Source: Hydrangea macrophylla
Lineage: Eukaryota; Streptophyta; Magnoliopsida; Cornales; Hydrangeaceae
Length of the DNA stretch: 64,000 bases
Assembly: GCA_033977485.1 (NCBI GenBank)
Contig: CM066989.1
Location: 97,545,887 to 97,609,886, forward strand
Direction of reading: 5' to 3'
Part shown: piece by piece, positions 10,334-21,414 of the stretch
Numbering within the stretch: position 1 is the first letter of the stretch
Layout: every line of letters begins with the position of its first letter
Translations under genes and position numbers: made by a program
The notes under the pieces: generated by a model
What the model was told of the DNA's origin: nothing
Seen by the model: only the letters and a program-made list of their open reading frames with translations
Databases searched by the model: none

Positions 10334-10667
10334 AAAATCCTGTCACGCCCCGGAGTAGCCAAAAATAGGGAAAATTTAAAATTTCCTTTCTGGACCCGTA
10401 GGGAATGACGAGTTACATAAAACTGACCTGTCCGAGTAACATACTAACAAAAGATATATAACAGAGTAAGAAATTTGCAAGAGCATCTAATGGTATTCAT
10501 GGGGGAACTTATAGTGTTTGCTACTTAGGCTATTACAGAAGTTCCAAATGAAAACCACAAAAGATAAGTTTGGGCGATAGACGCCACTTAAATTATTACA
10601 TAACCAAAAGATAGCTGTTTAAAACATAAAAGAGGTCTTAATACGAAGATAAGCCAGAGTCATCCTT

Positions 10668-10913
10668 CTAGCTGGCAAACCCATAACCCTCATTATCAAA
10701 CTCTTCTTGATGGTCTGCCTCAGGGTCACCTTTCTGGTAGTCCCCATCCTGAGGATTGTGATACGCATCTTTAGGGTTACCATGATAGTCCTCCTCATAA
10801 TAACCTAGACGTAAAATGTCCAGGGCAGGGAAGGAGCCGTTAGCTTTTGAAGCTAAGTGAAATCGTCTTAACCGATCACTCCTAATACATTTAAGGATAC
10901 ACAAGTATAACAA
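10668..10913 (-). other. LTR-embedded Tyr/Asp/Glu-rich reading frame
   Basis: The frame ends GYGFAS at its stop and contains DILRLGYYEED. In the LC fragment a minus-strand frame at about 42660-42790 also contains DILR followed by a Gly/Tyr/Asp/Glu-rich end (YYAS). The parallel suggests that a short peptide tail has been kept in these LTRs, but neither copy has a clear start and the LC copy is broken. Not called as a gene. Confidence 0.3.
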
Positions 10914-11076
10914 TATCTTGAATCAACTTTAAATAAGCATATGACATGGTAGGATGACGACACAATGCATTATCAATATTTTCGACTTTAACTCGACCAT
11001 GAACATCATAACCGACTCATGTGACTTGTTACATTACCAGTGTAACGCCGTTAGCTCAGAGTAGAATGATTACGTT

Positions 11077-11360
11077 GCTATCGTCGCCTAGCAGGGCCCT
11101 ATAGCAGTTTTGGTTTTAAAAAAGAGTGTAATCATTGGGCTCTTAGGTCCTCGTGACCTTGCCGGGAGAATAGAATAGTTACAGCGCTATCGTCGCCTAG
11201 CAGGGCCCTATAGCATTTGAAGGGTAACTATTGTATTCTGATGGATACATTGCTATCGTCGCCTAGCAGGGCCCTATAGCGTATCAATCATCAATTCATG
11301 CATAACTTTAATGATTTCAATGGAAACTCTGTCTATCGTCGCCTAACAGGGCCCTATAGT
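11077..11360. repeat. Four copies of a 29-bp repeat in G1 LTR
   Basis: Copies at 11077-11105, 11186-11214, 11252-11280 and 11332-11360. Each runs GCTATCGTCGCC...GGGCCCTATAGC, so its ends are complementary. The sequence between copies is unrelated, unlike a simple tandem array. Confidence 0.9.
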
Positions 11361-12239
11361 AGTTTCATTGTTGTTTCCATTTACTTGACTGTATCACTCG
11401 GACCACCGCGGTCCATTCAATGTATATATTGATATGATCGGGTTAGTCCCCGTGACTAACCATGCAGACGTCAATGTTGACGTCAAGACTCGACCATGTT
11501 CATATGAATGTTCATATGACTATAGAAACAGAAATCACGATAAACAAGAACGTCAGTGAATATTAACTAAGCATGGAGTATAGTTAGCTAACATGCATTC
11601 ATTATATAAGAGTCAGTATCACGTTCACATAACTAATACGTATCAGTATCGTCCACGCAGGACGTACTGGGCAAACATATATGATCAAAGAATAATTCTA
11701 TAATATACCAAGTGAGTTAGGACGACTCACCTCGATGTGGGTGCGTAACAGTAAGCGTAGCGGTTCCTACAAAGTATAAAATTACATAGAACATTGATTA
11801 ATAAGCTTACTAAAATCAGGGGCATAATGGTAATAGTGCCGGGTGGGTTCCTAAACCTCAACATGATGATCTAGACATCATTCTGAGTCCAACGCCATTG
11901 ACTAGACTCCATTCGGAATCCGTCGCATAAAATGCTGGATTCTCTATACCAATTTGGGCCCTAAAGATAAGTTGTATTTTTTAATGTGTCGAAAGGTCAC
12001 CAAACTTTAAGGGAATATTCTAGACATCATTCTAGGACTCTAGGAACTGACCGCATATTTTTCTGAGCTACGGTTTATTTATTATGAATTTCTGAAGTTT
12101 AAATCGTCTAATAATAAACTGCGAGGCCCCATAATTATAAAATATGATTTAGGGAGATATTTGACCCTTATAAATATTTTTATTAAATACTACGCCTTAA
12201 AATAGGCTAGGGGTATTTTTCTCGTAATTTTCGGGGCTC

Positions 12240-12890
12240 GTTTGGTATTTTAAATAATTAAAATACAACCAAACGGATACATTATAAGTAAGTAATAATT
12301 ATTAAAATATTAAGGCTAGGGTCTCGTAAATAATAATTTACAATATAGAGGTACTAGACCTTAGGAAAATTTAATATAATTTTCCTATACTTGAAAATGG
12401 GTCATTAGGTATTTATTACCTAATTATTTTAATTTAAAAAATATTTACTTATTATTTATTTAAACCAATAAACAATAAGTAAATCATATAATAATAATAA
12501 TTCATAATCCCATAATATAAGGATATTATCAAAAATAATATTATAATTTATTGAAATATAATTTATAGTATTATTGAAACCATTATTAGATTTTTAAAAT
12601 AATTTAAAATCATCTATATTATTTATTAATACCAAATAAATTATAGTTAATATATTTATATACTAATCTTGGTTAATATACATTAATAATTACTAAAACA
12701 GAATATTAAAACATTAATTAGGATTAATAGAATACTTAATAATATAAAATAGGTTAATACAATCTTAATTAAGATTAACAGAATCATTAATGAGATAAAA
12801 ACAGATAAATAAACCTTAATTGGGATTAACCGAATAATTAACATTATAAAACGATTAATTGTAATTAATTAGTAAAACCGCGGGCCAACC
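12240..12890. repeat. AT-rich block with TTAATTNGGATTAA-type units in G1 LTR
   Basis: Almost pure A and T, with recurring AATTAAGATTAA and ATTAATTAGGATTAA patterns. No coding sequence. It may be a degraded minisatellite. Confidence 0.5.
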
Positions 12891-14429
12891 CAGATCCGAA
12901 CCCGTACCCACGGGTCGCCCGTATACACACTAATGGTGATCAACCTTAAAAGATCCGACCCGCTATCCATTCGATTGTTATAACCCGAACCCACTATTCA
13001 TTCACACACACAAACCAACCCATACCCAAACCCATAACTCGACCCGAATTAACTGGAAACGGGTAAACGATATAACCCGTTTCCTTTTCTTCTCCGGCGA
13101 AGCAAGTCGCCGCCAGTGAACCCCGATTTGGCCGAAAAACTTCAAATGCCCATAACTCCGTCGTTCCTCCATGAAAATTGATGCCATCAACGCCATTAGG
13201 ACCGGTTTGAGACCCTCTATCACATACTAGGAGCCTAGAACCTGGTCCATTCATTTAGAGTACCTACGAATCAATTATTCTTTTTGGTTTTCAAAGGATA
13301 ATCGACTGCATGGTCCACTAAACCCCATCCAAATCAAAAGCTGCTCTAAGGGGAATATGTAGGCATCATGGGGATCTGTTTGGTCTAGCTTTTAGGAATC
13401 CTAGTGATGTTTGAAGAAATGAGCTCCGGCGAGGGAGCTTTAATGGCTACTCTGCCATTTTCAGAGCTCAAAGCTCTGTTTGGCTGAGTTTGTGAGGGTC
13501 TGAGTGTGTGTGAGTGTACTGAAATAAGCAGGGAGTGGGGGTTTAACCTTAGTGTAGTCCTTTATCTCGTTTCCGTCTCCGGCGAGCTCTCTCTTCTCTT
13601 CTCTGCATCCCCTTCTTCTTCACTCTTCTTCTTTGGTAAACGTGTGTGTGTGTGTGGTGAGTAAGGAGGAGGCAGAGGGGGTCAGTGAGATGGGGTGGTG
13701 AGTGATTGTTCTCTCACTCACGGTGGTTCTTTATACACACAATCACATATACATACACACATGCATAACCAGCTCGTGCATCTGCTGAGGGATTGATTGA
13801 GGTGACTGAGCTTGGGAGAAAGGAACTGGTGTGGGGCTTTGTTTAGTTTGCACGTTACTCATTTTACCCTCAATGGTCCATTTAGATCCACAGATCTTTC
13901 CATACTTACACCCCTATACACGTGCACACATATCTCCATGCTGATACAATTGTTGCTTTGTAAATCTGTGGGTTCACAATGGTTTTAGGTGGGTTCTTGG
14001 GAGGTGTTGGATAAATGTGTTTAACTGGATTAGGTAGTATACTAATGTGCAAGACAGTCCAGTAATTGTAGATTTTACGGGTCCGTGTGATATGTTAGTC
14101 CGAGTCAAAATTTTACAGTCTAAGTCTCAATAAAATAATGCGTATTATTCATGTAGACATTATAATTAACAAATTTAAAAAGTACGGGGCCCAATTTATA
14201 AATAACAAAAATTTACGGGTATTACAAAATGTCATGACCCATCCCGCTACGTGCGAAAATAAGACACGTGGCATGCCACCATGGCTCATCCAATTCCATT
14301 AAAGTAAATAGCAGTGGAAAACATAAGTAAAAACCATGAAATTCAGAGTGATAAAAAGTTTTGCACATTAAAAAACACTTAAAGAAACATCCTATTTGAA
14401 GACAGCAATCCAATCGACTGATCAGGGGT

Positions 14430-14770
14430 CCAGTCAACTGGAAATGCAAGATACAAAGAGCCTTAAAAACTCAGCATTTTGTCCAGTCGACTGTGTCGGG
14501 GACCCAGTCGACTGGGGTCTCAAATTCTCAGTTGACTGATCCTCTTAGTTGACGAAATAAAAAATTCCCAATTTTGAAAATACAATCCAGTCGACTGTGG
14601 TTTTTACCTAGTCGACTGTTTCTTTCACAGAACAAAAAAAAACAATTCATCCCAATTACCCATTCGACTGTGTCGGGGCCCAGTCAACTATTTTTCAATA
14701 TATCAGGGCAATGGTTGGATCAAATACACCTCCAGTCGACTGTTTCTATAAACTAGTCGACTGTTTTACC
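14430..14770. repeat. Clustered CAGTCGACTG palindromes in GB LTR
   Basis: Clear copies at 14484-14493, 14505-14514, 14588-14597 and 14733-14742, with several one-base variants between. The other GB LTRs hold the same cluster at 45196-45540 and 53850-54190. Confidence 0.85.
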
Positions 14771-15049
14771 TCAGATTACAAAGCATCCTGCAGATTCTAA
14801 CGATGATTGCCCAAACTCAAATCCAACACATACGCTAATATATATCAACAATTTCAATTACAGAAGTTTTACTACAGGTTACTATAATACAACTCCTTCC
14901 CAAGATTCGAACTAAACATGGTTATAACTTCTTTAAAATCTTTATTGCGACATTGAAAAGAACAAAAACATAAACAAGAGTGAGGTCGATGTCGTCATCC
15001 CATTGGCCTCACTCCTCGTGCTTCTTCTTTCCTCTCTTCTTATTACCTG

Positions 15050-15087
15050 TAATGGAGTAAAGCTCCATTACTTAGCTATATGCTGAG
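15050..15087 (-). ncRNA. Tandem stem-loop in GB LTR
   Basis: TAATGGAG-TAAAG-CTCCATTA abuts CTTAGC-TATAT-GCTGAG. Compared with GA, the outer C-G pair of the first stem is T-A here, a compensatory change. The GB right arm copy (44872-44909) has CAATGGAG-GTTTG-CTCCATTG. Confidence 0.55.
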
Positions 15088-16417
15088 TGCATAATTATAA
15101 ATGTTCGTTTATACGACAATTCATGCTTTAAAACATCTAAAACACATCAAAATAGTCTGTAGGGAGAGTGGTACGCTTCCATCTGGTAAATGAGATTGAT
15201 GCCGTGGAAGGCCTTCATCTTCTACGTACCCTGTGCTCTAGTTGGGCCTTCCTCCATACCAGGCACCGTGTCTTGGCTGGGCCTTCCTCCAAAACTAGAT
15301 ACAATAACTATCGATGTTACAATCCTCAAACTTCGAGGAGCTTATCCCAGAAGGAATTGTACCAAATCCCCCTTTGACCAAAATAGACACATAGCATGCT
15401 CACATAAACATCTATACGTGCTTTTATTGCATTTTTATGTGCATAAATAGTAGGCCTAATTAATGCATAAATTTTGCCCGGATCCAACATATCAAGTTTG
15501 ATATTAAAAACATGTAAATTTCTTATAAAACACAGATATAGAATTCATACCTTGTGTTATAGCTCTATAACTTTGAGGGAAATAGTAGGGCGCTGATTCA
15601 ACGTTGTGTCTCTGATTTTAAGTGATTCCTACAAGTATTAACATGTTTTTTTTCCAAAATTCCAATATTAGGTTTTTCGTGAAAAGTTTGCCAAACATGG
15701 CCTAAGAGGTATCAAAACGTAAATGTTACCTCAAAGAGTTCAAAAACGTAATCTGGGGAAAAATTGACGAACGAAAGGTCGGCGATCGGCATCGCAAAGC
15801 TCGTGGGAAAATAATCTCGTTTTCACCCTCTCTCTCTCTCTCTCTCTAAGATATGTTTTGGTATTTATGAAGAAAATATCTTAAGTTTCCTATTTATAGG
15901 CACAACTCTCAAAAATTATGTTTACCTCTCCACGAGTTCTCAAAACTCCAAATTATCTCCCGAAACGTCTTAAACGTCTATTTCATTACCTCACGAGTGA
16001 AAACTATAAATCATAGAAGTCTTCGTCTAAGTTCCGTTTGGGTCCAAAATTACGTTCCAAAACCTATTTTCGTGGAATCTCTATTAAACCTACCTTTTAT
16101 GCAAGATATCACCTACGTTCCCACTATAGTATTCAATGATCTAAAACAAGATCAACAATACCAAAAATTATACAAAACAGATATAATTACTATTTAAATA
16201 CACCAGATATTTTAAATAATATTTAAATCAAATAAATGCCATTTAGCTATGTTTATTCCTCATGAAGTATCAACTCCTCGTGTCCTCACCTGACACTCAC
16301 CTTCCGTTGACCACAGTCAACCACATCTCAATTATTAATCAATATTAATAATTCTAAAATTCAAATATGCAATTTAAAATAAATGATTTTCTCCGAGACG
16401 GATGTAAGAATATGACA

Positions 16418-16792
16418 CGTGAGAGATCATCAATAAAACTAACAAACCATTTGTGGCCTTTGAGAGATGTAATACGCGAAGATCCCCACAAATCAATATG
16501 AATTAAAGAGAAAAGAACATAATTTTTGGGATAAAAAGAAGCACGGTGGTGCTTTCCAAGTTCACAATAATCACAATTAAAGTGCAAAACATCCCTATTT
16601 CTAAGAACATAAGGAAATAAATGTTGCATTAAATAAAAAAGAAGGATGTCCCAGCCTTCGATGCCTCAATTGAATGCCTTCTGTAGTAGGGTTAGATATG
16701 ACTGTGTGATGAGATAAATGAGGTTGTCCTTGCTTCTTTACCGTTGAGTCCAGAAGATACAGACCATTTTCCATCCTACCAAAGCCAATCAT
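16418..16792 (-). pseudogene. C1 integrase zinc-binding region, left copy
   Basis: Contains the HHCC zinc-binding domain in two overlapping frames: RHRRLGHPSF (the His pair) and NCDYCELGKHHRASF (the Cys pair), followed by HIDLWGSS and FIDDLSR, the start of the catalytic core. The frame shifts between the two halves. Its end at the GB LTR corresponds to the point where the right copy resumes at 54367. Confidence 0.8.
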
Positions 16793-16810
16793 CGTCCTTG
16801 TGTGAAGGTC

Positions 16811-17278
16811 CTAAAAATACAGTGTGAGGGGAAAAAAGGTAACATTGCAATTTAGATCATGAGTAATGCAACCAATTGAAAAAAGAGTAATGGAAAAGTT
16901 AGGAACATGTAACACATAATACAATGGAATATAGGGAGTGGCATAAACTGAACCTTTACCAGAAATCGAGTAAAAAGTTCCATCTGCAATTCGAACTTTA
17001 TCCTGACCTGAACATGGTTTGTAAGTAGAGAAAACAGATGATAAAACAGTCATATGGTCAGAAGCCCCAGAATCAATGATCCAAGGATTACTCAAACTCG
17101 AATGGAATGCACTTGTAGAGGTGACTAAGTTACCTTTATGGGAAAAAGACGGTGAGGCACTAGTGGATGTATCAAGGCGAGCCATGAAACACCTGAGTGT
17201 CTCTATCTCCATGGCCTCGAGGGTGCCTGTCTCTGAGGTGGAGGCAATTGGCTCTGTATGAACTGGAGTTTCTAGCAT
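16811..17278 (-). pseudogene. C1 protease region, left copy
   Basis: Holds WIIDSGASDHMT, the copia protease active site, and the following strand (VRIADGTFYSISGKGSV, VLHVPNFSITLFSI). This frame is open for 155 codons but is offset from the gag upstream. Confidence 0.8.
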
Positions 17279-18237
17279 TTCAGAGTGATGGGTGTGTAAA
17301 GACCCACCAGGTCATCCAGTACATCCTCCACATCCTCCAGTCCTACCTCCTTGGACTCTGCTTGAATGACCATGAAGTCGCCAACATGTCTCCCTTATAT
17401 GTCTAGGCCTTTGGCAATAGTCATAGAAGAGTTTATCCTTTTAATATGTCCTACTCTCCACAGGACCACTTATTTTCTTAGGTGGTCCTCTCATATCCTT
17501 CTGGGGCATAGAAAACCATTGCTGACCATTCGGGTTAGCCTGATTGAAGCATTGCTATGTGTCTACTCTCTTCATTTTGGACATAAAAAAATATTTCTCG
17601 TAAAGAAGGAAGGGTTGCATACCCAGGACCCTCCAGTGGACTTGGTCATACTCAAGGTTCAAATCTGTAGGAAATTTGAAGATCCTCTCTTCTTCAATAA
17701 ATTTTTGGAATCTGCAGCATCTATGGTACAAACAGGGTAGAATATCTGATAGTGATCTAGATTTTGCCACAACTGATTCAGAGTAGTGAAATACTGGAAC
17801 GAAGTCATCTCACCTTGTTCAGTTTTCTCAATCGTTCTCTTCAACTCATAAACCTTAGCATAATTTTCTTTCCTTCAATACGTCTCTATGATAGTATCCC
17901 AAATATCCTTGGCAGAAGCCATGGTCAAATACCCCTCTTCAATCTCGGGTATCATGGAATGAACTAACCAATTCATAATGAGGGAATTTTTTATTTCCCA
18001 TTTTTCATAGCTCGAATCCTCAAGGTTGGAAGCTTTAACCTTTTCGATGACATAGCCTAATTTACCATCGCTTCTGAGAGCTAGAATTGCCGAGTGTGAC
18101 CATGTCAAATAATTTTGCCAATTGAAAAGGGACGTAGTGATCTTCAAGTTAGGGTTTTCATGAGTGACAACAATTGGTCCCTCTACCTTTGATTGCAAAC
18201 TTGGAGTAGTCTGGGTAAGATCAAACATGATGAACAA
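17279..18237 (-). pseudogene. C1 gag, left copy, with stop and frameshifts
   Basis: Copia gag (UBN2 type). The N-terminal 120 codons (17875-18237) include ITTSLFNWQNYLTWSHS, LGYVIEK and the KDIWDTIIETY end. A TGA follows, then the same frame runs on with YAKVYELKRTIEKTEQGEMTS and the frame shifts near 17700. A variant zinc knuckle (YCQRPRHIRETCW) lies near 17.39-17.42 kb. The right arm copy at 41440-42376 has different lesions. Confidence 0.8.
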
Positions 18238-18501
18238 ATGCAGAAACTCTCAACAATCACAAAGAACCAGAAAGGTCATGAAATACCAAAGCACCCAACG
18301 AATTTCAATAGCACAAAATAGGGTGCATTGTCTTCAAGACAATCAACAAGGATCCATACAAGGATCCAAAGGAGAGAAAAGAGCACAAAGGATGTGGCTG
18401 ACAGATGAGGATGATGATGGCGGCGGTGGTGATATTCCGGTGGTAGTGAAGAGTGGCAGCAACGGCGGTAGGTGTGAGTGGATACCAAGCCTTAGTAGGG
18501 T

Positions 18502-18514
18502 GGCTCTGATACCA
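18502..18514 (-). other. C1 primer binding site, left copy
   Basis: Minus strand TGGTATCAGAGCC next to the LTR end; complementary to initiator tRNA-Met. Confidence 0.85.
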
Positions 18515-18690
18515 TGTTGTATATTTGAGAAGAATGAACTTAAGGTTAAGGAGAGACCTCAACCCTTTTATATAAACATTCAGCAAAAAGAGTGATATTA
18601 CAACAACGACTTCCAACACTCACAAAAAAGGAAAAGTGAAATACAGAGAAAACAAGAACTATTGAATCCAGTCGACTTAACACTTCAACA
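18515..18690 (-). repeat. C1 5' LTR, left copy (176 bp)
   Basis: TGTTGAAGTG...ATACAACA on the minus strand. It matches the LTRs at 40988-41162 and 60134-60302. Confidence 0.9.
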
Positions 18691-19606
18691 AAGACGCCTT
18701 GTGAGGGTGTAAATATTAAATGAAACAGTTATATAATCCTACATGATATAATAACCCAATTAGGACTCTCTATCATTCCATCTAGCCCCCTATTTAGGGG
18801 TGGCAATTTTCGACCCGACACGGCAACTCGACACGAAAATAAACGGGTTTGGGTGACCCGTATAAGGGCACGGGTCATAAACAAGTCGACCTGTTTGACA
18901 CGATTAATAAACGGGTCAACCCGTCTAACCCATTTGACCCGATTAAGTATTTAAGTGCAGTTAGGGCATATATATATTTTAGTTCTAAAAATAATTTATA
19001 ATAATATGGAAGTCTAAAATGCAAATAATATAAATTAGAATTAAGAAAAATATATATATTTTTTTAAAATATATACTAAAAATATATAAACTAAAATTTA
19101 TTATTATTTTTTTTTGTGCTCACAAAAAAAAAAGTAGTTACCAACTACCAAGCAAGTAAATTTATATATAATGATTAATAGCTAATATTATAATAAAATA
19201 ATAATTAATAACTAATAAGGGAGGGAGGAAGCTGGAGCCTGGAAGCATTCATGCATCAAGCATTGCATAAAAAAAGGATAAATTACACTTTACCCCCCTA
19301 TGGTTTGACCGAGTGGCACATAACCCCCATATAGTTCCATATGTAACACATAACCCCTCTATACTTTGATTCTAACTGCCACTGTTAGTTTTGCTGTTAA
19401 ACTTAACAGTTTTTGGGCTGCACGCTCCAACTGGGTGCATGAGAATAAGAGTTGGAATGTTCCTCTCCAAAGTGATTGATTTAAAAGACCAAAGTAACCC
19501 CATCTTATTCCCTTAACTTAACTTAACACCCATTCATGGGCTGATCAAGCTTATGCTCCAGAACCCACATTCTACGTTTCTGTTCAATAACTTGATCACT
19601 TGTACT

Positions 19607-20258
19607 CAATGTTTTGAAAACCGAACCGTTCTTCAAATCGAAAAAATGACCGGGTCACGGGTTAGTGGTTCAATCGTTAGGTGAACCGGAATTAAACCGT
19701 GATATCATAATTACATAATAAACTAATACTTATATTTATTTATAAATCTTATTTTTTATATAAAATAAAAGTAGTAAGTAAAAATTCTAATCATATACTT
19801 CTACTGTATTAACTATTGACAGTTGACTGCAGTTGCTTTACATGCACGTTATTTCTATATACTGACAATAGGAGAATATAATTATATATAGAGTGACACA
19901 TAGAGAGGTCATTCTAGAAGGATTACCATCATAAAGTAAAAATGTTTAAAATAAAAAAAGCAAATGCATTGGGAATCCTAAAATAGCAGACTGATAAAGT
20001 TGCGTTGGGAAGGCACTCAAGCGACTAAGCTCAGGAGGTTGGGTCCCACGGCCAGCTTTTTCTCTTACTTTTAATGCTTTTACCGTACCGGTTGAGTCTC
20101 AGAATCGGGACCGGTTATCCGGTTCAACCGGTTCACCCAACGGTTTTAGACAGTTTTTTGTCTAATAATGATTACCGGTCAGAACTGAACCGGAAAAGAC
20201 ACTGGTTGACGGGTGAACCGGTTGAACCGGCCGGTCCAGTCTGGGTTTCACAACCATG
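19607..20258. mobile_element. Small hAT-like element inside the MULE
   Basis: 652 bp with imperfect ends CAATGTTTTGAAAACC and, complement, CATGGTTGTGAAACCC. It is flanked by a perfect 8-bp duplication CTTGTACT (19599-19606 and 20259-20266). The interior is rich in AACCGGTT-like motifs. No ORF. Confidence 0.75.
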
Positions 20259-20303
20259 CTTGTACTAGCCATTCAAATCTTATTCAAAAGATTTACCTTC
20301 TCT

Positions 20304-20310
<7 letters not shown>

Positions 20311-20347
<37 letters not shown>
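20311..20347. repeat. (CT)n microsatellite
   Basis: About 18 CT units, followed by a 5'-UTR-like CT-rich stretch up to about 20.83 kb. Confidence 0.95.
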
Positions 20348-20352
<5 letters not shown>

Positions 20353-20512
20353 TCAACTCACAGAACTTCACACAAATCACCACATTGAAATGTGAATCCA
20401 AACCCAATCCCAAAATTGAACAAAAAAACTGAAGTCACTAATAAATGTCAACAAGGAACCAAAACACAAAAGTTTGTGATTAAGCTCACAAATCTATTAT
20501 ATATATATAAAG

Positions 20513-20940
20513 GGTGAAGCAAAAACTTCCCCCACAGCTTGCCACCTCAGTAAGTTATTCCGCTATAAACATCCTACGTGCTGCTCTATCCTCTCTGTGT
20601 CTCTCAACCTCTTCTCGCGCTCTATATCTCTCTCTCAACCTTTCTCTCTCTCCAAAAGACCCATCAGTTCCCGCCACCTCATCCACTCCTCTCTTCTCCT
20701 CCAAATTTGCCTCTTCACTTCGCCATATCGGTAAGACTTTCCTCTCTTTCTCTTCCACCTTTTCCAGCTCTCTGTTTTTTTTCCCTTCCTCTCAGACCCC
20801 CCATCTTCCCCAATCTCTATATCCATCTCAGGGCTATAAACAAATTTCATATCGTCTCATGGTCACTTTGTTGGACTTTCAAGGCTCACACTTTGTTTTC
20901 GGCTTGCAAGGTAAGAAAATCAACCCTTGCTTTGAGTAAT
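20513..20940 (+). other. CT-rich, 5'-leader-like sequence in the MULE
   Basis: A TATATATATAAAG stretch (about 20.50 kb) precedes a CT-rich block resembling a plant 5' UTR. Frames open here are of low complexity (Ser, Leu, Pro) and I do not call a protein. It could be the captured promoter and leader of a host gene. Confidence 0.3.
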
Positions 20941-21128
20941 TGAACCACGTTTCTCAACAAACCAGGTATACTGATCTTCTCATGGTCCTCTACCTAATTT
21001 TTCAAATTTTTGAATCCCTAGCCAATTGATTTTCATATCTTTATTGAAGATCAACTCCAAATTGCAGCAAATTGTCACTTAAAGGGTTTTTGGCTTCATG
21101 ATTATTCTGCAAATTAGTTATTTTGCAG

Positions 21129-21129
<1 letters not shown>

Positions 21130-21182
<53 letters not shown>
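21130..21182. repeat. (TC)n microsatellite
   Basis: About 26 TC units. Confidence 0.95.
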
Positions 21183-21184
<2 letters not shown>

Positions 21185-21347
21185 GCTCTCTCGCTTATAT
21201 ATATATCTGTGTGAATGTGAAATAAGTGAAACCCAATCGTCTCTCTAATTCTTCTGCCTATTGAACTTGCATCTTCCTCGCTCTCTCTCAATATTCAGTT
21301 CATGAATAGTCTCCTAATCTCTGTTTTCCCTTCAATTTCTTCTTCAG

Positions 21348-21414
21348 CACCAACCGGTACCACCACTGTGGCTGCAGTATTGTCGCCGCCGGCTCAAAAG
21401 TTTGATCCTATCAG
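21348..21414 (+). pseudogene. Exon-like fragment in the MULE, unknown origin
   Basis: GC-richer 67 bp between TTCTTCAG and CAG|GTATAG. It can be read as PTGTTTVAAVLSPPAQKFDP. I do not recognise it. The splice-like borders suggest a captured exon. Confidence 0.3.

Larger units (their letters stand above)
1..14226 (-). mobile_element. Ty3/gypsy LTR retrotransposon G1, 5' part, split by nested element GA
   Basis: Reading on the minus strand the order is: 5' LTR, tRNA-Met primer site, ORF a, ORF b, gag, zinc knuckles and protease, which then leaves the window. Reverse transcriptase, RNase H, integrase and the 3' LTR lie beyond the left edge if they exist. Gag and protease resemble plant chromovirus-type gypsy elements; the lineage is not proved without the integrase. 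The LTR (about 3.9 kb) and the two ORFs before gag are unusual. A complete element, GA, interrupts ORF b. The 5' LTR end lies 3 bp from a GB LTR, which suggests that G1 inserted close to the GB primer site. Confidence 0.85.
10341..14226 (-). repeat. G1 5' LTR (3.9 kb)
   Basis: Begins TGTAATACCC and ends GGGGCGTGACA on the minus strand. The primer site adjoins its end. The ends match the LTR fragment LC at 42376-44837, so both belong to one superfamily of long LTRs. It contains a dispersed 29-bp repeat, a very AT-rich block and a GC-richer block near 13.0-13.7 kb that would carry the promoter (TGTATAAAGAAC on the minus strand near 13.73 kb). No partner LTR lies in the window, so its age cannot be judged. 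Confidence 0.85.
14230..16417 (-). repeat. GB gypsy LTR, left arm copy
   Basis: 2.19 kb LTR, minus orientation, ending GTCATGACA at 14230. The start is put at 16417 (TGTCAT...), where copia C1 sequence resumes; this boundary is uncertain by a few bases. It matches the GB 3' LTR at 50457-54366 apart from the Helitron there. It carries clustered CAGTCGACTG palindromes (14430-14770), a double hairpin (15050-15087), a TATA box (CCTATAAATAGGA near 15890) and a CT run at 15838-15858. There is no target duplication on the left, because G1 abuts it there. It is probably the 5' LTR of a GB element whose body was separated by G1. Confidence 0.8.
16418..18690 (-). mobile_element. Ty1/copia element C1, left arm copy (5' part only)
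   Basis: Minus-strand copia: 5' LTR (18515-18690), primer site, gag, protease and the start of integrase, then cut by the GB LTR. AAGAC at 18691-18695 is the complement of the GTCTT target duplication that flanks the plus-strand C1 at 40983, so both copies descend from one insertion event, later duplicated. Confidence 0.9.

Noticed and set aside
12994..13254. Minus-strand frames of 73-86 residues in the G1 LTR
   Set aside because: GC-richer promoter-like part of the LTR; two overlapping frames, no family resemblance.
16418..16422. CGTGA as target duplication of a solo GB LTR
   Set aside because: The other side (14225-14229) does not match, and G1 abuts it, so a simple solo LTR is not supported.
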